A stretch of 64,000 bases of DNA from Edolisoma coerulescens (taxonomy: Eukaryota; Chordata; Aves; Passeriformes; Campephagidae): the NCBI GenBank assembly GCA_013397115.1, contig VWZW01004026.1:1116652-1180651 (forward strand), given 5' to 3'. Shown here one piece after another: positions 39,615-53,900 of this stretch (its first letter is position 1; every line of letters begins with the position of its first letter). The position numbers and the translations under genes are program-made. The notes below the pieces were generated by a model. That model was not told the origin of the DNA. It saw nothing but the letters and a program-made list of their open reading frames with translations, and made no database searches.

Positions 39615-42211
39615 CTGGATTGCATGCCTTTGTCCACAGGAAGTTTGGAGCAGTTCTCTTGGAGTAGTAGAACTTTTATTTGCTTAAATCAGATCAGATT
39701 TCCTAAAACCAGACATGATAGAAAAGAATACAAGTTATTATTGATTCTGTTTGCCTTATACAAATGACAACAGCAAATAAAAAAATATACTGGAAAAGCA
39801 CTCACAGGAAAAATTTTTAAAGGAATTCAGGAATCCAACTGGAATAGAGGCATGGAAATATCAATTGTTTCATTCTTACAAAATCTTTTATTACTATTAT
39901 TATATTCAAATTAAACTGTTTAGTCCACTGCTTTTTAAAGTAGGAAATCCTCTTTAGTCCAAGGTATTTTGCTGAAACATATTCAAAGTAAATGAGTACA
40001 AGATGCCCTAGGATATGACTTTGTCAATCACAGGAGTGCAACACTTAAGTACAATTAGCACCTGAAATACCTACATTGTACGTGTTATTCATGAGTTTTC
40101 TTCCTAATTTACATGGAAAAAGAATTAAAAAAATAAAATTTAAAAGAAGCTATGAAGAACCTCATTCATCTGCAAACATCTTAACTACTTACTCAAATCA
40201 CTCAAATGCCCTCAGTCAAATGCAACCATCATGACCAGAACCTGACTGGCTTGGTAGAGCCCTCTACTGATTACAGAGAAGAAAGGAATAATAACAAACT
40301 ATTTATTTCACCACTGATTTCAGATTAGGCAAATACATAGGTAGCATATAATTACTGACAAAGGCAATTTTCTATTTGAAATTTGTTTACTTCTGGTAAA
40401 GCAAATAAAAGTCCTGGACAGCTAAAGCCTAACATCAGACCAAATTGTGGAATTGTTATTTAGAATTATTATTGTAGAATATAAAGCAAATAATAATGTG
40501 CATTGACACACAATTTTCATGTGCATTAAAATACAAATTATATGTTTCATAACTTTGATTTGCTATTTACACAGAATATTGGAATTACCATCTCTGTCAG
40601 CATAGTGGCAGGCAGAAAAGATACCATCATGTTTATGCTATTATATACTACAGAAATATAAAAACAACTCATATTTTGTTCTTCTAAAACTTTGTCCTCC
40701 ACATTTTAATTCTGCATCACAATTTATTAGGGGAAGAAGGTGTCCAAGAAAAGAACTGCAATATGAGATAAAACATAAACTTACATGGCCATCAACAGTA
40801 AAGCACTATACAGGAGTTAGCACAAGTGTGATTTACTTCATAAAGTTTATGCAAATGTGATTTCAAAAATTACTGATAGAAAATTAAAGAGAGAAAATAT
40901 TGTGAACACTTACATCCAGATTAAATGCAAGAGTTAATATTTCTAAAACGTTACCTAGTTCAAGAACATATTAGTTTATTTCCCACTTTATCTTATTAAA
41001 AACTTACTATCTCATATTTTTTGTTTCACACTTCAGTGAAGTGAAAGGAAAAGGCAGAGGAAAGCTCATGATTTGCTGTCACTGCTATTTGAAGGACAAC
41101 CCTTTGCTATGTTGAGGGAGTACATAGATACATTTTGGTAACTGTTTCTTGGCAACAGGAAGGAAAGTAAGTGACATCTTTTTTTCTTTCCCTTTGGTTT
41201 TTTGGTTTGTTGTTTTGTTGTTTTTTATTTTAACCCCACAATGAAGCATACAGCTTTGGAGTTAAAGAGGCCATGGATTTGTGGTACAGCAAATTACTTT
41301 GCATTTTCCATAACTCTTCTTGGAAATACATTGCTGTTCAAATTTTAGTAAAATTAACAGGATTTAGATACATTTTGCTGCATCTGTGGGTAACAGAACA
41401 TCAGTAGACAACAGATTCTAAATTAGATTGCTTAAGGAACAAAGTGCTACCCATTCCATGGATATCCACACAAGTTTGCCAAACAGCCAGTCAAGAAGGT
41501 CATTCTTGTGAGCCAGACTTGCAAACCCCCAAGATTTTTAAAAGTAGATACAGCCCTTGTTGACTCAGACTTGGGAGTGCCTCTCATGTCTATATGGATA
41601 AGTTTTAACCACGGCCTCACAGATAATAGGTTTGTTTTGTCTTACAGCCTTTCAAGGCTAAAACTACTGAACAACAAGGACTACTACAGAACTGCAGAGC
41701 CTTGAGGAAACTCAAGACCAATCACTTATCTGTATTTTAAAAAGCCATCCTGTTATGTATCTAAAACACTATTTAATACAACTTTTAATATTTTATACTG
41801 TCATAGAGTATACATGGAGTTACAACTTGCTTAACTGAACACAGTTTGAAACAAAATTGGTCTAAGGAGTAGAGAAAATTTACAATCCCAATTAATGTAT
41901 GTTTGACATAATTTCCATTAAAGCTGCAGAAAAAATAATATAATGTTAATTACTATTAGTTTTCTCAGTACACTTGATGAACATTACGTGTTTCTCATCT
42001 TCTGAACATTAATAAATATTGGATTAAAGCACCGTGTTAAGGTACTTCAACTATCTGCTCTTTTATACACATGCAGATGCACATTTTATGAAGTGTGTGA
42101 CATGCTTGGAGAATATACTCGAGATACAGTATGTCCAGTAACAAAATTAAATAGATCTTAATCGTATGCAAGCACATAATCTCTGAATACTGTCACATTT
42201 TTCAAACATGA

Positions 42212-42245
42212 AGATAAAAACTCACAGCAGATAAAAACTCACAGC
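42212..42245. repeat. 17-bp tandem duplication
   Basis: AGATAAAAACTCACAGC occurs twice head to tail without mismatch (42212-42228 and 42229-42245), followed by a further AGCA. A recent slippage or short duplication. Confidence 0.9.
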
Positions 42246-42859
42246 AGCATCTGTTTTTCACTCAGTTGCATTTTACTTTCCTCTGCTCAAAGCTATGCAT
42301 GCAGTATATGAAAAACATGCTAAGAACACAAAATAATGGCACTTCCAGAGTGTTATGTTAAGTACAAAACACATGTCCATTTATTTTCCCTTTTACCTTT
42401 TGGAACATAAGCAGCTATATAATATCATTACTTGGTATTGTTTTTACTACTACATAAACTCAAATACAAGTCACAATAACTGTTAACTTAATAGTTCAGA
42501 AATGAAACAGCAGGTTAGTAGTTCAAAAGGCTACTGTATTACAGTATAATAATAATGTTCAAAATAAAATATGAGGATACCAGTTCAAGAACTAAAGGTC
42601 TTAATGATTAAATACAACGGTCCTCCATCCATTCAGCATAGAGCAACATCAGATAAATCAGTGAGGTGAACACTATCACTTCAACTATAGGCTTATTTCA
42701 GCAGTAGCAGCATGACATGGATAAGTTTTTCTCGCTCTTCTGCTCAAAGAAAGGCCTTTCAATAGTCTCAAAGAAGAAATCTAATGATGCCACGTGCTGA
42801 AATACCTCATCGTCATTTGGTACTTCAGAAAAGCCTGCTGTTTGTCCTCACACTCTTCA

Positions 42860-43105
42860 CGCAAGTGTGACTGTTTCTCTCTGGTTAACAAATTTTAGCT
42901 TGCATTAAACCTTATCAGTAAACATGGCAGTACTGCAAAATCAGCAATTAAGGCCTCAATAGCTTCCACCAATTAGAGCTGCTGTGTGCCAAGAGCTACA
43001 GCAGAGACAGATTGTGCGCCGGGTTTATTAACTCATTCTTTTTGCAGTGGAACAGCTAAGTGCCTCTTTCCTGGCCACATTAAAGTACATATAGTTGTTT
43101 TACAG
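42860..43105. promoter_or_regulatory. Candidate conserved non-coding element
   Basis: Lacks repeats and low-complexity runs and reads like typical vertebrate conserved non-coding DNA: a forkhead-type GTAAACA (42918-42924), AATTA/AATTAG homeodomain cores (about 42943 and 42971) and an isolated CpG pair (GTGCGCCGGG, about 43014). Deep in DOK6 intron 1. Motif content is seen; enhancer activity is inferred. Confidence 0.32.
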
Positions 43106-44429
43106 TGACATACGCCTCTGCCTTAAAAAACAGAAACAAACCCCCCAGAAGGCTGTGAATTTTTCATTTGGGAGCTTTCATATCTATACTGAAAGAACAA
43201 CTATCTCTGTAAGTGAAATATAATCTAGCATGGCTATACCTGTTGCTATGCAGACAGCACTTCTTTCATTGTACCATCTAAATTAAATTGTTTTTCCACA
43301 TCTGTACCCTCATCCCCTATCTGTGTGTTCCCTGATCCCAAAAGAACCTGCAGTGATGGGGACTTCGTTCACATGAGTGACCATTTCTTCATCAGTGTGG
43401 GCTCTCTAAGGGATCTGGTACAATCAAGCCTCAGAAATCCATTTGCATAGACATGACGGCAGAAATGCATGATAGATTTAGGTGGAGAGAAATCTTTCAG
43501 TGAAAAAAAAAATACCATGAGACTTTGAAGGATAGGTTTAACGTTTCAGATGTTGGAGTGCAAGCTCTTCCAGGCAGGGACCAGAATGCTGTTAGGCATT
43601 TCTATTCTCCCCAGCATAGTTCAACAATGATTAATTTGCACTGCAGCACCAGAAATCATGAACAATTAAAAGCTGTGGTTTTCCAAAGGGCTGCATACCT
43701 TCAGCAACTTTTTTACTTAAATGCAGACAAAGAGGCAAACCGAAAAGAAACCACATTATTCAAGATTTCCTTCAGGAAGAGAATGTGCATTTAAGTCTGA
43801 ATGTTAGAAAATGTCATTCACTGCACCTGTTAGGATAACTAGAACACAATATTAACAGCAATTCACATAACAGTGTCCATTTAATACAATCATCAATACT
43901 TCAGACTGATTTTGAAACTGAAGAAAAAAGAAGAAACCAAGACTCATATGTAACAAAATTTATATTTCATGAACCTTAATTGCTGTAACTAGGGCACAGG
44001 GATTAAAGGCCTACGCCTAAGGCATCTGGTCCTGAGGACAAAATATTACACAAGCATTTCAATTTTTAGGTTCAGAAATTAAGTTTAACCCTCCTGATTC
44101 TGAAGAAAAGCTGAAGCATGAAATCTGAACAAATCCCATTTACGTGGGATGCACTCCTAAAACTACCTGCCTACCTAGAAAATAGTTTTGAAGATGAGGA
44201 ACTGCTCTGCCCAGCTTAGGTTTTAATAGCATTTGTTGGGATTGATAGAATTTTATGAAATTGCTGTAATGAAGAACTGACTGAATGAAACTTGATCAAA
44301 GCACTCACTGCTATGGTGAGCCCTGTGGCTGGCGTGTGATACCTGCAAACACACACACTTTTAGAGACACTTGCACAATCAAGGGCAGATTTGGACCTCT
44401 TTCCTCTGTATATAAACTCATCGCAAGCC

Positions 44430-44730
44430 TAACTTAATGAACAAACATTAGTGACAAAAATCAAGAATCGCTTGGTAATTAGGCATTGCTAGTTGAGCTC
44501 CCATTTTCACTATTTCAGTCACGATCATCTTAACAGCTATGCAGTCAGCTGTGCTTTGTTTTATAGCGCTCTAAAGTTGACTTCAAAGGGTGGCTAGCAG
44601 CATTCCCCATTTCAGATCTCCTGTTTAACTCAGTTCATCTATTGTGCATTCGGCTCAGCCCTGAGCACCAGTGACGGTGCAGCTGTGGCACCACTGCGCA
44701 TTAGCTCAGGTCAACGAAATCAATATAATT
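44430..44730. promoter_or_regulatory. Candidate conserved non-coding element
   Basis: A repeat-free stretch with a homeodomain site TAATTA (44476-44481), a TCF/LEF-type TTCAAAG (44582-44588) and several retained CpGs ('gtcacgatc', 'atagcgctc', 'gtgacggtg', 'ctgcgcatta'), which is unusual for old AT-rich intron DNA and suggests constraint. No coding potential visible. Confidence 0.33.
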
Positions 44731-47700
44731 TACAACTTCTTACATTTTCCTGAACTTAAAAGCCTGACATGTACTGAAGGAGACTGTATTCCTTTTCATA
44801 TGCTTTTCTACCCACAAGCAGGTATTGGACCCATTAGTTCAGTCCCTTTTAATCAGTACAAGTAAATTAAGTAAGTATATTAAGACATGTATCTATTTGC
44901 TTAAATGAGAATGGGTATATATTATTTCTAGTAACTTCCAAATTACAGAAAGGAAAAATTTGCTTTGCTATCAGAAGATCAATTATTTATTGCTTATGCT
45001 GTTTCAGGAAATGTTTCAGGTAAGTTCAGGTAAGAAAAGATTCTGAAGAATTGAACAAGAGGCACCACCTCACTACAGTTTTCAATTCCATTTTGTTTAG
45101 ATTGCAGCAGAGGATTGATTCACCTTGAATATTTTTTTTTAGGCAAAATGACTGTAGGCCACAAAATAACATTATACAGAAACACAGCAGAAATGATGGA
45201 TTTTCCATTTCAGAGAAGAGAGAAAAAAAAATCCAGGCAAAAATTATTTTCTGACATCAAGAATTCTGGAAAATACACCTCCAAAACCATTTTGAAATGT
45301 ATTTAACCTCTGGGTTCTCTTGGGACATATACTGCATTATGTTATAATCATGTCAAAATCATGTCAAAAATATTTACAAGTAGCATTTACTTTTCTATTT
45401 TCTCCTTCAGTTCAAAAAATCCCAAAGCAATACATCTAAACACTATAGGTATATTATTCTATAAAAGCTGCTAGAGCAACATTTATCCTCAAATAAATAC
45501 ACCATGAGCTCCACCAGTACAAATTTTCTTCTCATTGCCCATAAATCTCATCTAAATCTATTCCATGGCTGCTCCACAGATTCCTCCTTATGTCTCACTG
45601 TGAGGTTTCCATTTTCAATGTACCTCAGATTCCTAATTCTGATAGTTTAGCCAATGTTCTCCACCAGCTGCTAAGCTGTTACCATTAGTTACAGCTCCCT
45701 TTCACGATTTGTAAGCATTATCTTCATCCCAAATGATCAGGAAGTGTCTGAAAAGAGTCATCTCTAATGATACTCTACAGGCACTCAGACCTAATTCTTC
45801 AAAATAACCTGAACCTTCTGAAATGGCCGTGACTCCGCAATATTCCGTTTGGCCCCTGGGTCTTGGACAAGTCCTATAATGTGTAATAGCTTACATTCTA
45901 GAAATAGACCTTTTTGCATTAATGTATCTACTGTACCTTTTAAAAACTGCAGTGTTCTTTATTAAGACCCTTGGGATCACAAAAATAATTCCATTCTTGT
46001 TTTTCTGCAACGACATCAGATTACAGCAGTCTGCTTCCTTTCTCTTGCTCCTTACTCCTTCTGCTACATTTTTGAATATTTATATATTTACTACATCACA
46101 CATCATTATTGGGAATAACAGCTGTCAGAGATTCTGCTCCATCGGGGGAAGACAGATCTCAGAATTTTTGACTCTGCTTTTTGCAAATCTAATTTTCACT
46201 AATTCTCACCAGCTAAAATTTATGTACAAATGGAGATTTAGTGCTGACAAACTTTTTGTCTGTTGCACAGCTTTTTCTGTAAAAATGTTTGATCTTACAA
46301 CTCGTCAGAAGAAATTAAAAATGTGCCTACACTGTGCAGTGAGATCTAATGAAAGTAACTATTACATACACCTGAAACAGATGATCTAGTTCATCTACCT
46401 GCTCACACTTAAAGTCAGAAGTAGTTCCCTTTCTCTTAGTTTTCTTTTGGATGGTTCTACATTAGAATTTTCATTCTCAAAAAAAAAAACCAAAAACCAA
46501 ACCCTAAACATCCAGATTATTCAATAATTGGAAAAATGTAACATGATGAGGGAACTCAACTTCATTAAATACACTACCACCTAAGTGTGTTGATAATGAA
46601 AAAGGTTCAACCAATACTCATATTAGCAAAGGCTACCCAGTACATCTTCAACCTTTTTCTTTGAGCTACGACCCACTGAAGAATATACTAATCATTTAGT
46701 GATCTCAAAATGATTCCTTTTCTGCAGAAAAAAATTTAATTTTTTTTGTTATAGGCAAACCAGTACCCTGACAATATTGATTGCTACAAATCTTCTCAAA
46801 GTGTTCACACTAGTACTTCTATTATGGGCAAACCATAATTTGATTATTCTCTTTTTTTTTTCTTTTTATATATTTCCTCTCAATAAAGGCTTTTGTAGTG
46901 CTCTTTTATTGCACATATTGTGTAGGTAGAATTCCTCAAGAAACAATGCTTTTTGTTATCTCTAGACTCTGCAAGGGGACTCAACTGATTCACCCTACAA
47001 CCTGCACAAAGTCACACAGACCTTCGATGCAAATACATGCTCCCCATGCTGGGCTCCAAGATATTATGGGTAAAACACACAACTTAAGGCTAAGCATTAG
47101 CATTGCTTATCAGAATGCTTCACATAAGCCTACAGAGTAAGGGTTTTCCAATTTTTTTGTGGAAGAATATGCTGTTTATAAAATTTGGGGATGAGAAAAC
47201 TCTGATGTCTTCCCAAGATCTGACCAGTGATACACTGCACTAGGAAAGGAAAAATATGTTGCAGTAACATCTTCAACCCTTCCCCCTGCTTTAAAATAAG
47301 GTTGTTACTTTATGTGCCATGTATTTGACAAATACAGCTTTTCTGCATGGCTGGGGTTAGAAATTTACACCCACAACTGCAGACCAGCAACCCAAGCAGT
47401 TATGAAATTGTCTCATGCACTGTATTCAGCTTTCAGGATTGTTCTGCCAAATAAGATGTGAACAAATCTACCTTAAACATTTCAGCATCTACTTTTAAAA
47501 GTGAAATTCTCCAACACTTTAGATTTTTTGCTATAATTCTGTCTCAGGGCAAAAGACACATAAGGCCTATCAAAGTTATCAGCTTCAGACTTCTCGCATT
47601 CCTATTCCTGACACTTGTTTCTAAGAAGAAAACTGAAAACTGATGAGTAATCATTTCTATCAGTAAGATCTGAGGGGGAAATGCAAAATATTTTCCCTCT

Positions 47701-47852
47701 TTATCCCCAAAAATCTAAAATGAATTACAGATGCCTGAAAAAATATTGACTGTAAAAAAAAAAAATTAATAGAAGAATTCAATGAAACACACTCAAAAGT
47801 TTACTTTTGCAACCAAAAGTTTTCATACAACATTAAAATAGACAGTGACCCT

Positions 47853-47922
47853 GCCTGAGGAGAGAGATTGCACCAGGTGACCTTCAGAGGTCCTTTTGAA
47901 CCTCAGCTATTCCACAGTTATG
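47853..47922 (+). mobile_element. CR1 LINE terminal fragment
   Basis: A 70-bp piece matches the extreme 3' end of CR1: 'gaggagagagattgcacca', then 'ggtgaccttcagaggtcctt', 'ttgaacctcagctattcc' and an ATTCTGTGA-like tail decayed to 'acagttatgaa'. Very short copies of this end are common because CR1 reverse transcription often stops early. Confidence 0.82.
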
Positions 47923-50900
47923 AAATCTGAATTACTAAAAACAAAATATGAATTATTCCAGTGTTTTCTATAGAGTTGTAGCACCTAATAACATTTTGAC
48001 CACAATCAGCATTAGCCAACCTACATTTTAAAGGAGAACTTAACATGAGTTTATAGTTGAAACAGATAAAATAAAGCAATGATGCGTGAAAAGAGATTAT
48101 ACTAATTTTACAAACAGAAAATTTAAGCTCAGAAAGCCTGTTTCCCATTTACACTAACAGCATTCACTATGCTGGCAGTTTAAGGGGCCTTAACACAGCT
48201 TTAAATTTAATTTATATAGTATACAGTGGGCTTAGTATAATTGAGAACAAGGCTGGAATGCATCAAAGTACTCAAGATTACAAATCACATCTCTGCAAAA
48301 GACTAAAATTTAACTTTTCTAATATTTAGTCCAACATGTCAGTACAAAGATTTTTGTCTTCTCGAAAGAGGTTATTTCATCAACAGTACAAAAAGCTCTA
48401 AAATCAATTCTGTAGTTTAAGATACTAGAACTACAGAAAATAAAACTCAGTAAAATATCTTTTATTTTAATAGCCTTGTTAAAACTATGAAAAATTACCC
48501 TCCACCCTTTGTTGTTAGGGCGTTTATTGCCATACTATTTTTTATATATTATACATATCACACATCTTACTATTATCATGCTAATCTAGTGATTAATAAT
48601 TTAATATGTCAATTTCAGTTAAAATGGAAGCTTTCCCCTCTTTTTAGGCACTGTACAAAACCAATAATTATGACCATTCGTTCAGAAAACTCTTGTATCC
48701 TTATTTTGTAAGACTTCATGCACTCTTTTCTCTTTGCAGGAAAAAAAGTGTTTGCATGAGAGAAGAGAATATACCAATTCACTCTGAGGGCAGGGTACCT
48801 CGGAGCAAGACTGTCTCAGGTAAGAAAAATCTAGGGACAAACAAAGAGTATTGGAACTATCAAGGGCTTCTTTCTCAAAGATGGTAGTAATTTGGTTCTA
48901 CAGTGGTGACAACCTTTTGATATTAAACTTTGCTATTAATTCTTTTTGCAATGAACAGGCAGGGGAAATATGCCAAAGAGCCCTTCTTCCAGCAGACACA
49001 GTGTGTAACTTTTTCCTCCAAGTCTAGTCAATGCTGTGTGCTTCTAATTCCCCACTGACATGTTAATGAATACAACCTTTCCAAAGTTCAGCCCAGATAA
49101 GCCAGAGATGATGAGGGACATTTTGGCAACTGAACAACAGAGAGAAAGAAGATCAATCTTTTAAAAGATTTACACACTTCCCTTAATTATCTTCCTAATT
49201 TATGTGCATCTTAAGTGAACAGTAATTCCTGTGAGGCTCCATTTGCATGGGCTTGTAACCTCTCAGTATGACAGCAGTGCCATGTTTCACAGGTTGCACT
49301 TGTTAAAAAGCATCAGAATCTGGAAGACTTACTTTGCAGTGGAGATCACTTTTGAAAAGAAGCATATTTCATTACTAGCTTACAGACTGCATTTTTTTCC
49401 CCCTTAATTTCTAAATAAGACTTCAAAATTAACATTCATCTTCAAAACTCTTCAAAACTCTTTCCAAGAAAGCTATCCAACCCTATCCTAGTCAGTAAGA
49501 GTACTCCTGGAGACAGTAGATTCAATTCTGACGCCAGCTGCAAATCTCAGTGGAACTCTCTTGACTTGTAAAGTTTTCAGATATAGTGGTTTACGAGATG
49601 CACTTATCAATCACTCAGATTTTCTCCTCAGACATGATGTGTGAACATGTATTCCTAATATTAAAAAAAATTAATTGAAAGTAAGCATTTATGTGCAGAA
49701 GCATCAAGATACAGTTACTGCACATACTTTACACTCACTAAAACCTTTTCTATAAGTTTGCAATTTTGTCCTACTACATAAAAACTTTCACCACAATATT
49801 AAAAGGCTTCCTTGTTTTTCTTTATTGATTTTCTTCAAGAAATTTCATAGTATTTAGAGTTGAAGTCTGTATTATTTCTGGAAAAAAAAATTCAATCAAA
49901 CTATGATTCATTACAATAATACACCACAATCTTTTTGAAACTTAGAGTTGCACTGCAAGTTGTAAAGATTAAAAACAAAAATTGCAGTGTAACATTTACA
50001 ATTAATATTTTAAATATAACATATATGAAAGTATAGAGTAAAACACCCACATTTTGGTTCAATAACAGATTATTAATTTAAAGAACAGTGAGGGATATAA
50101 TTCAGCATCCATACACATAAAATACTGCTTGCCTTCAACAAAGAGAATATTTTACATTGCTCATTCAGACTGCACAGAAGTATATTAACTACATCACGAC
50201 ATTTGTGAAAAGCTGTTCAGCTAGATGATCTTTCACATAAGCTAAAATGAAAGACAAACTTTCCAGGGTAATGTAGACCCCAAAACCTTTATTTGAATTT
50301 CATTCTTTTTAAAAAGAGCATTTCATAGCATGCTTTTTAAAAAATGTCTCATTAGTATCTATCTAAAATATATGCTCTATACATAGTCACATATATAAAC
50401 GTATAACTAACAACTGACTCACATATGCTCTTGCCTGAATATGCTGTTGCCAGGCAACAGCTATAAAGCATTTTGCACTGCTTGCAAAAATCTGAATGAA
50501 TGATTCGAAGAGAGATTATTTCTAAAAAACTAGGAAGAAAACTCACTACTGGAATTACATGAATAATTCCTTGTATATTTCAAGGACTCATAGAGCATGT
50601 TCTTTCCATAATTACCAATTTCAGAAAGGACAATTCCTTTGAGTAGGATTTGAAGGGCATTTTACATCAAAGAAATTCATGTTCTATGCATGTGGCTAAC
50701 GTTCCCACACGGACACTAAACTAAAGCCACCAAAGTTAATGGGTTCCTTAAACTGACTTCAGGGTCTTTTCACTGGGTCTTTTCATCAGGTTTTAACGTC
50801 CATCACAGGACAAAAATGACAGACTTCTAAATAAAAAAACAGAAGGCCTTACAGGAGATACAAAAAAATTCTCAATACAATTTTACCATCTCACAATATC

Positions 50901-53900
50901 CAAGTGAGAGAGTCTGTAGAAACACTTCTTTGTGTAATCTTCATACAGCTAAGGTGTAATCTCACTGAGGCTAATGGTATTACACACAAGAGTAAAAATA
51001 GAAGCATCTATAATCCAATGATAACATGGATGTGATATGCTATCTACAAAAGAGAACTATTTGACTCTTTAAGTAAGTGCTATCCATTACAAAATCACTA
51101 GACCCTTGGCTATCACACCTCTTGGGAATTAAGAGGTGGAAAAGCACATAAAGAAAATCAACTGGGAAGCACAGTAACTTCAAAGTGCTTACTACAAGCC
51201 TGACTCACAAGTTGCTTTAACACAAACATTAGCATAAAAAAGTTGTGGGACTTTTTGTCCTTGTTTACTGTGGCTGCAAGATGTTTCTTTCAATTTTCTG
51301 TACAATATGCTTTATCAATAAAAACTGGTCGGCAGCTCAAGATGATTGCTCTTTCCATAATGACCAAATTGGAAATCCATGTATTTTCCTTTTAATTCTT
51401 CAAATCCATTCACATAACTGTAGCAAGAAGACTGAAAGCAGTAATTATTGGTATTTTAAATGATACTTTCAGTATTAAGGAGTGAATGTGACTAGCTTCT
51501 TTAATGGATTATGGTGAAATCCTTTTAATTCCATATCTCAGGTTGCCTTGAACTATCGTGAGAAAGAAACTCCTTTACGTGGAAGGAATCTGAAATCTAA
51601 ATCCTGTCTCTCTGGAGCTTTATAAAAATTGAAATGAATTTATTACAAATAGGAATCAAGGTTTTATAGTTTCATTCAAATTATTTTCACACTCCAAGAC
51701 GTAACTCACAGTTGATGTCACTGGTCAGGATGTAGTTATATAAAAGGCAATCTCGGTGCTTACAATCAGGCTGAGCACCTTTCCCATAGACAATAAAATA
51801 AAATAATCTATGGAAAGGATATCCACTCCAGGTGCACTACTTGCCTGTACTTTTTCATGTGTTTGTTTGTTTCTTAGTATATGCTGCGGCAACTCAAAGA
51901 AATAGAAGAACCTTTACTTTGCCCTCTGCATTCCTCATGACCCACTTGCAGAGCCAGTGCGATCAATCAATGTAATCCCAAACTCAAGACATTTTGCGGG
52001 TCCCTTTGCTTTCTTCACCCTAAATATACACACAATATCAATTGAATGTTAGGATTTTGTAAGGCACATACTGCATTATTTCAAGAGGAACCACGCTGCA
52101 ATCAGTGGTTTGTATTCATAGCATTGTTAGTCCTGATTGATTGAAGATGGGGTTAACAGCAGAAGGAGAAACACTGTGTTCATTTCCAGAAAAGGTACCT
52201 GTAATGATCTAAAAGTATGGTTAAAAATAGGGGGGGGTTATATGGTAAAACTTCTAATTTGGTGACTAAGAGCAACCTACTATTTATTACTCAATCAAGA
52301 CTGACTGGCAGGTACAATTTTTGGATAGGTGTATTAGGGTATAAACTGAAACACCCAGAAAATAATTCCAGTTAGTATGTGCAAACACAGAAAAGTTAGT
52401 AATTATTAACAAACTGAGTGAAAATTTCCAGTAGATAGGAGTCTTCCATTCTATGGCTGAGGCGTGACAAAAAAAAACAAAACCAAAAACAAACAAACAA
52501 TAAGATTATGACTTTGAAGGTTGATATGGGTCAAAACAAGACTATCAAAGTGACACAATGTTCATTTTTAATTAGACTTCCTAATGTGACATCAAATTGT
52601 TTTTCTTCTAAGAAACAGCACTTCAGCAAGGCATGAAATCCTCACAGCTTAGTTTATTAGGAGGCAACAAAGGGATTCCAATCTGCTACAAGAAAGTTTC
52701 AGCCCATAAGCACAGCCAGTGCAGCACAAAATTGTGTCATATGAATTTTAATGTGACACAAGTATGAAAGATTCCAAAAGAACAAAGGCAGCACAGTCCT
52801 GTTCCACACTACACAAATGACCTATTCTGATCTGAACAGCACACCACATTACAATCAAATTTATTTCAAAGAAGGGTCACACAGGTCAAATGTAATGGCT
52901 GCAAGAATGAGTATTTCCTTTATGCACTATTAGAGAAAAGCAAAATATCAAACAATGCGGGAATGCCAGGACACTGAAAAGAAAGGCATATTTAGGCTGC
53001 AGGGAAACAGATTTTATAGAGGTGTTTTAATACAGTCATCCTCAATGACTACAGTTTCTAAGTTTCAAAGACACTATGATACCTTGAAGATGTGACGTAT
53101 ACATGTGAGCTTGCCTACTACACGGCCTTTAACATATATTTGACATTTCAAGGTACCAGAGAAAACTTTCACGTACAGTTCATGCTTAACAAAAGTAAGG
53201 AGACAGGCTAAGTGGTCAGACTGGCTGGATGTCTCTTCATGGCCTGGTATCTCCATGGCAGAAACCATGATATTCCCAGATGTCAGAAAACAGCACCAGA
53301 GAGGCTGGTAAAGCTCCTCAGCTGACTATCCAACCTTACAACAAAAGCAACTTTAACAACATAAAAGTATCAGAACAATGAGGTCTACTTGAAAATACTG
53401 GACTGTCAGAAGAATATACAGAAATTCATTAAGATGTAAATCGAATAGTAAACAAGCAGTTAGGGATTACAATGAAAAGCAGGCAAAAAAAAATTAAAGA
53501 TCAAGTATCACTAAACAAAAAAGTAAGGACAAATTCTCACAGTTCTTCTTGCCATGTATTTCCATCAAGATTTAGACATCATTTTTGTCTTCAAATCACT
53601 TTTCTGAACAGAATCAATTACTGATGGGAAAACAGCTCGAATCCTGACTTCACTATGAATAGAATTTGAAGGTATATGGGAAGTAGGCAGACAGGGTAAC
53701 AAGTACTTAGAGCAAGGTGTAAAATGTCAGAAGTAAACATTATACCTCGTTAAGAAAAAAAAATCATAAAGATTTCTATTTTACCATCAGATGAGGATTT
53801 ACTACTTGGGTTTTTGTAAATTAAATTCTTGAAAAACGAAATTCTACCAGAAAGTTCTCCCATATGAAAGCTTGTTGTTGTGGGATTTTTTTCAATAAAA

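Larger units (their letters stand above)
38544..47852. other. Intron 1, AT-rich with candidate regulatory patches
   Basis: Contains the T-rich tract at 39.6 kb, the 17-bp duplication at 42.2 kb, a 12-bp near-tandem AATCATGTCAAA at about 45346, and the candidate elements at 42.9 and 44.4 kb. A 155-codon plus-strand open frame at 45922-46389 is discussed in the findings and not called a gene. Confidence 0.5.
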
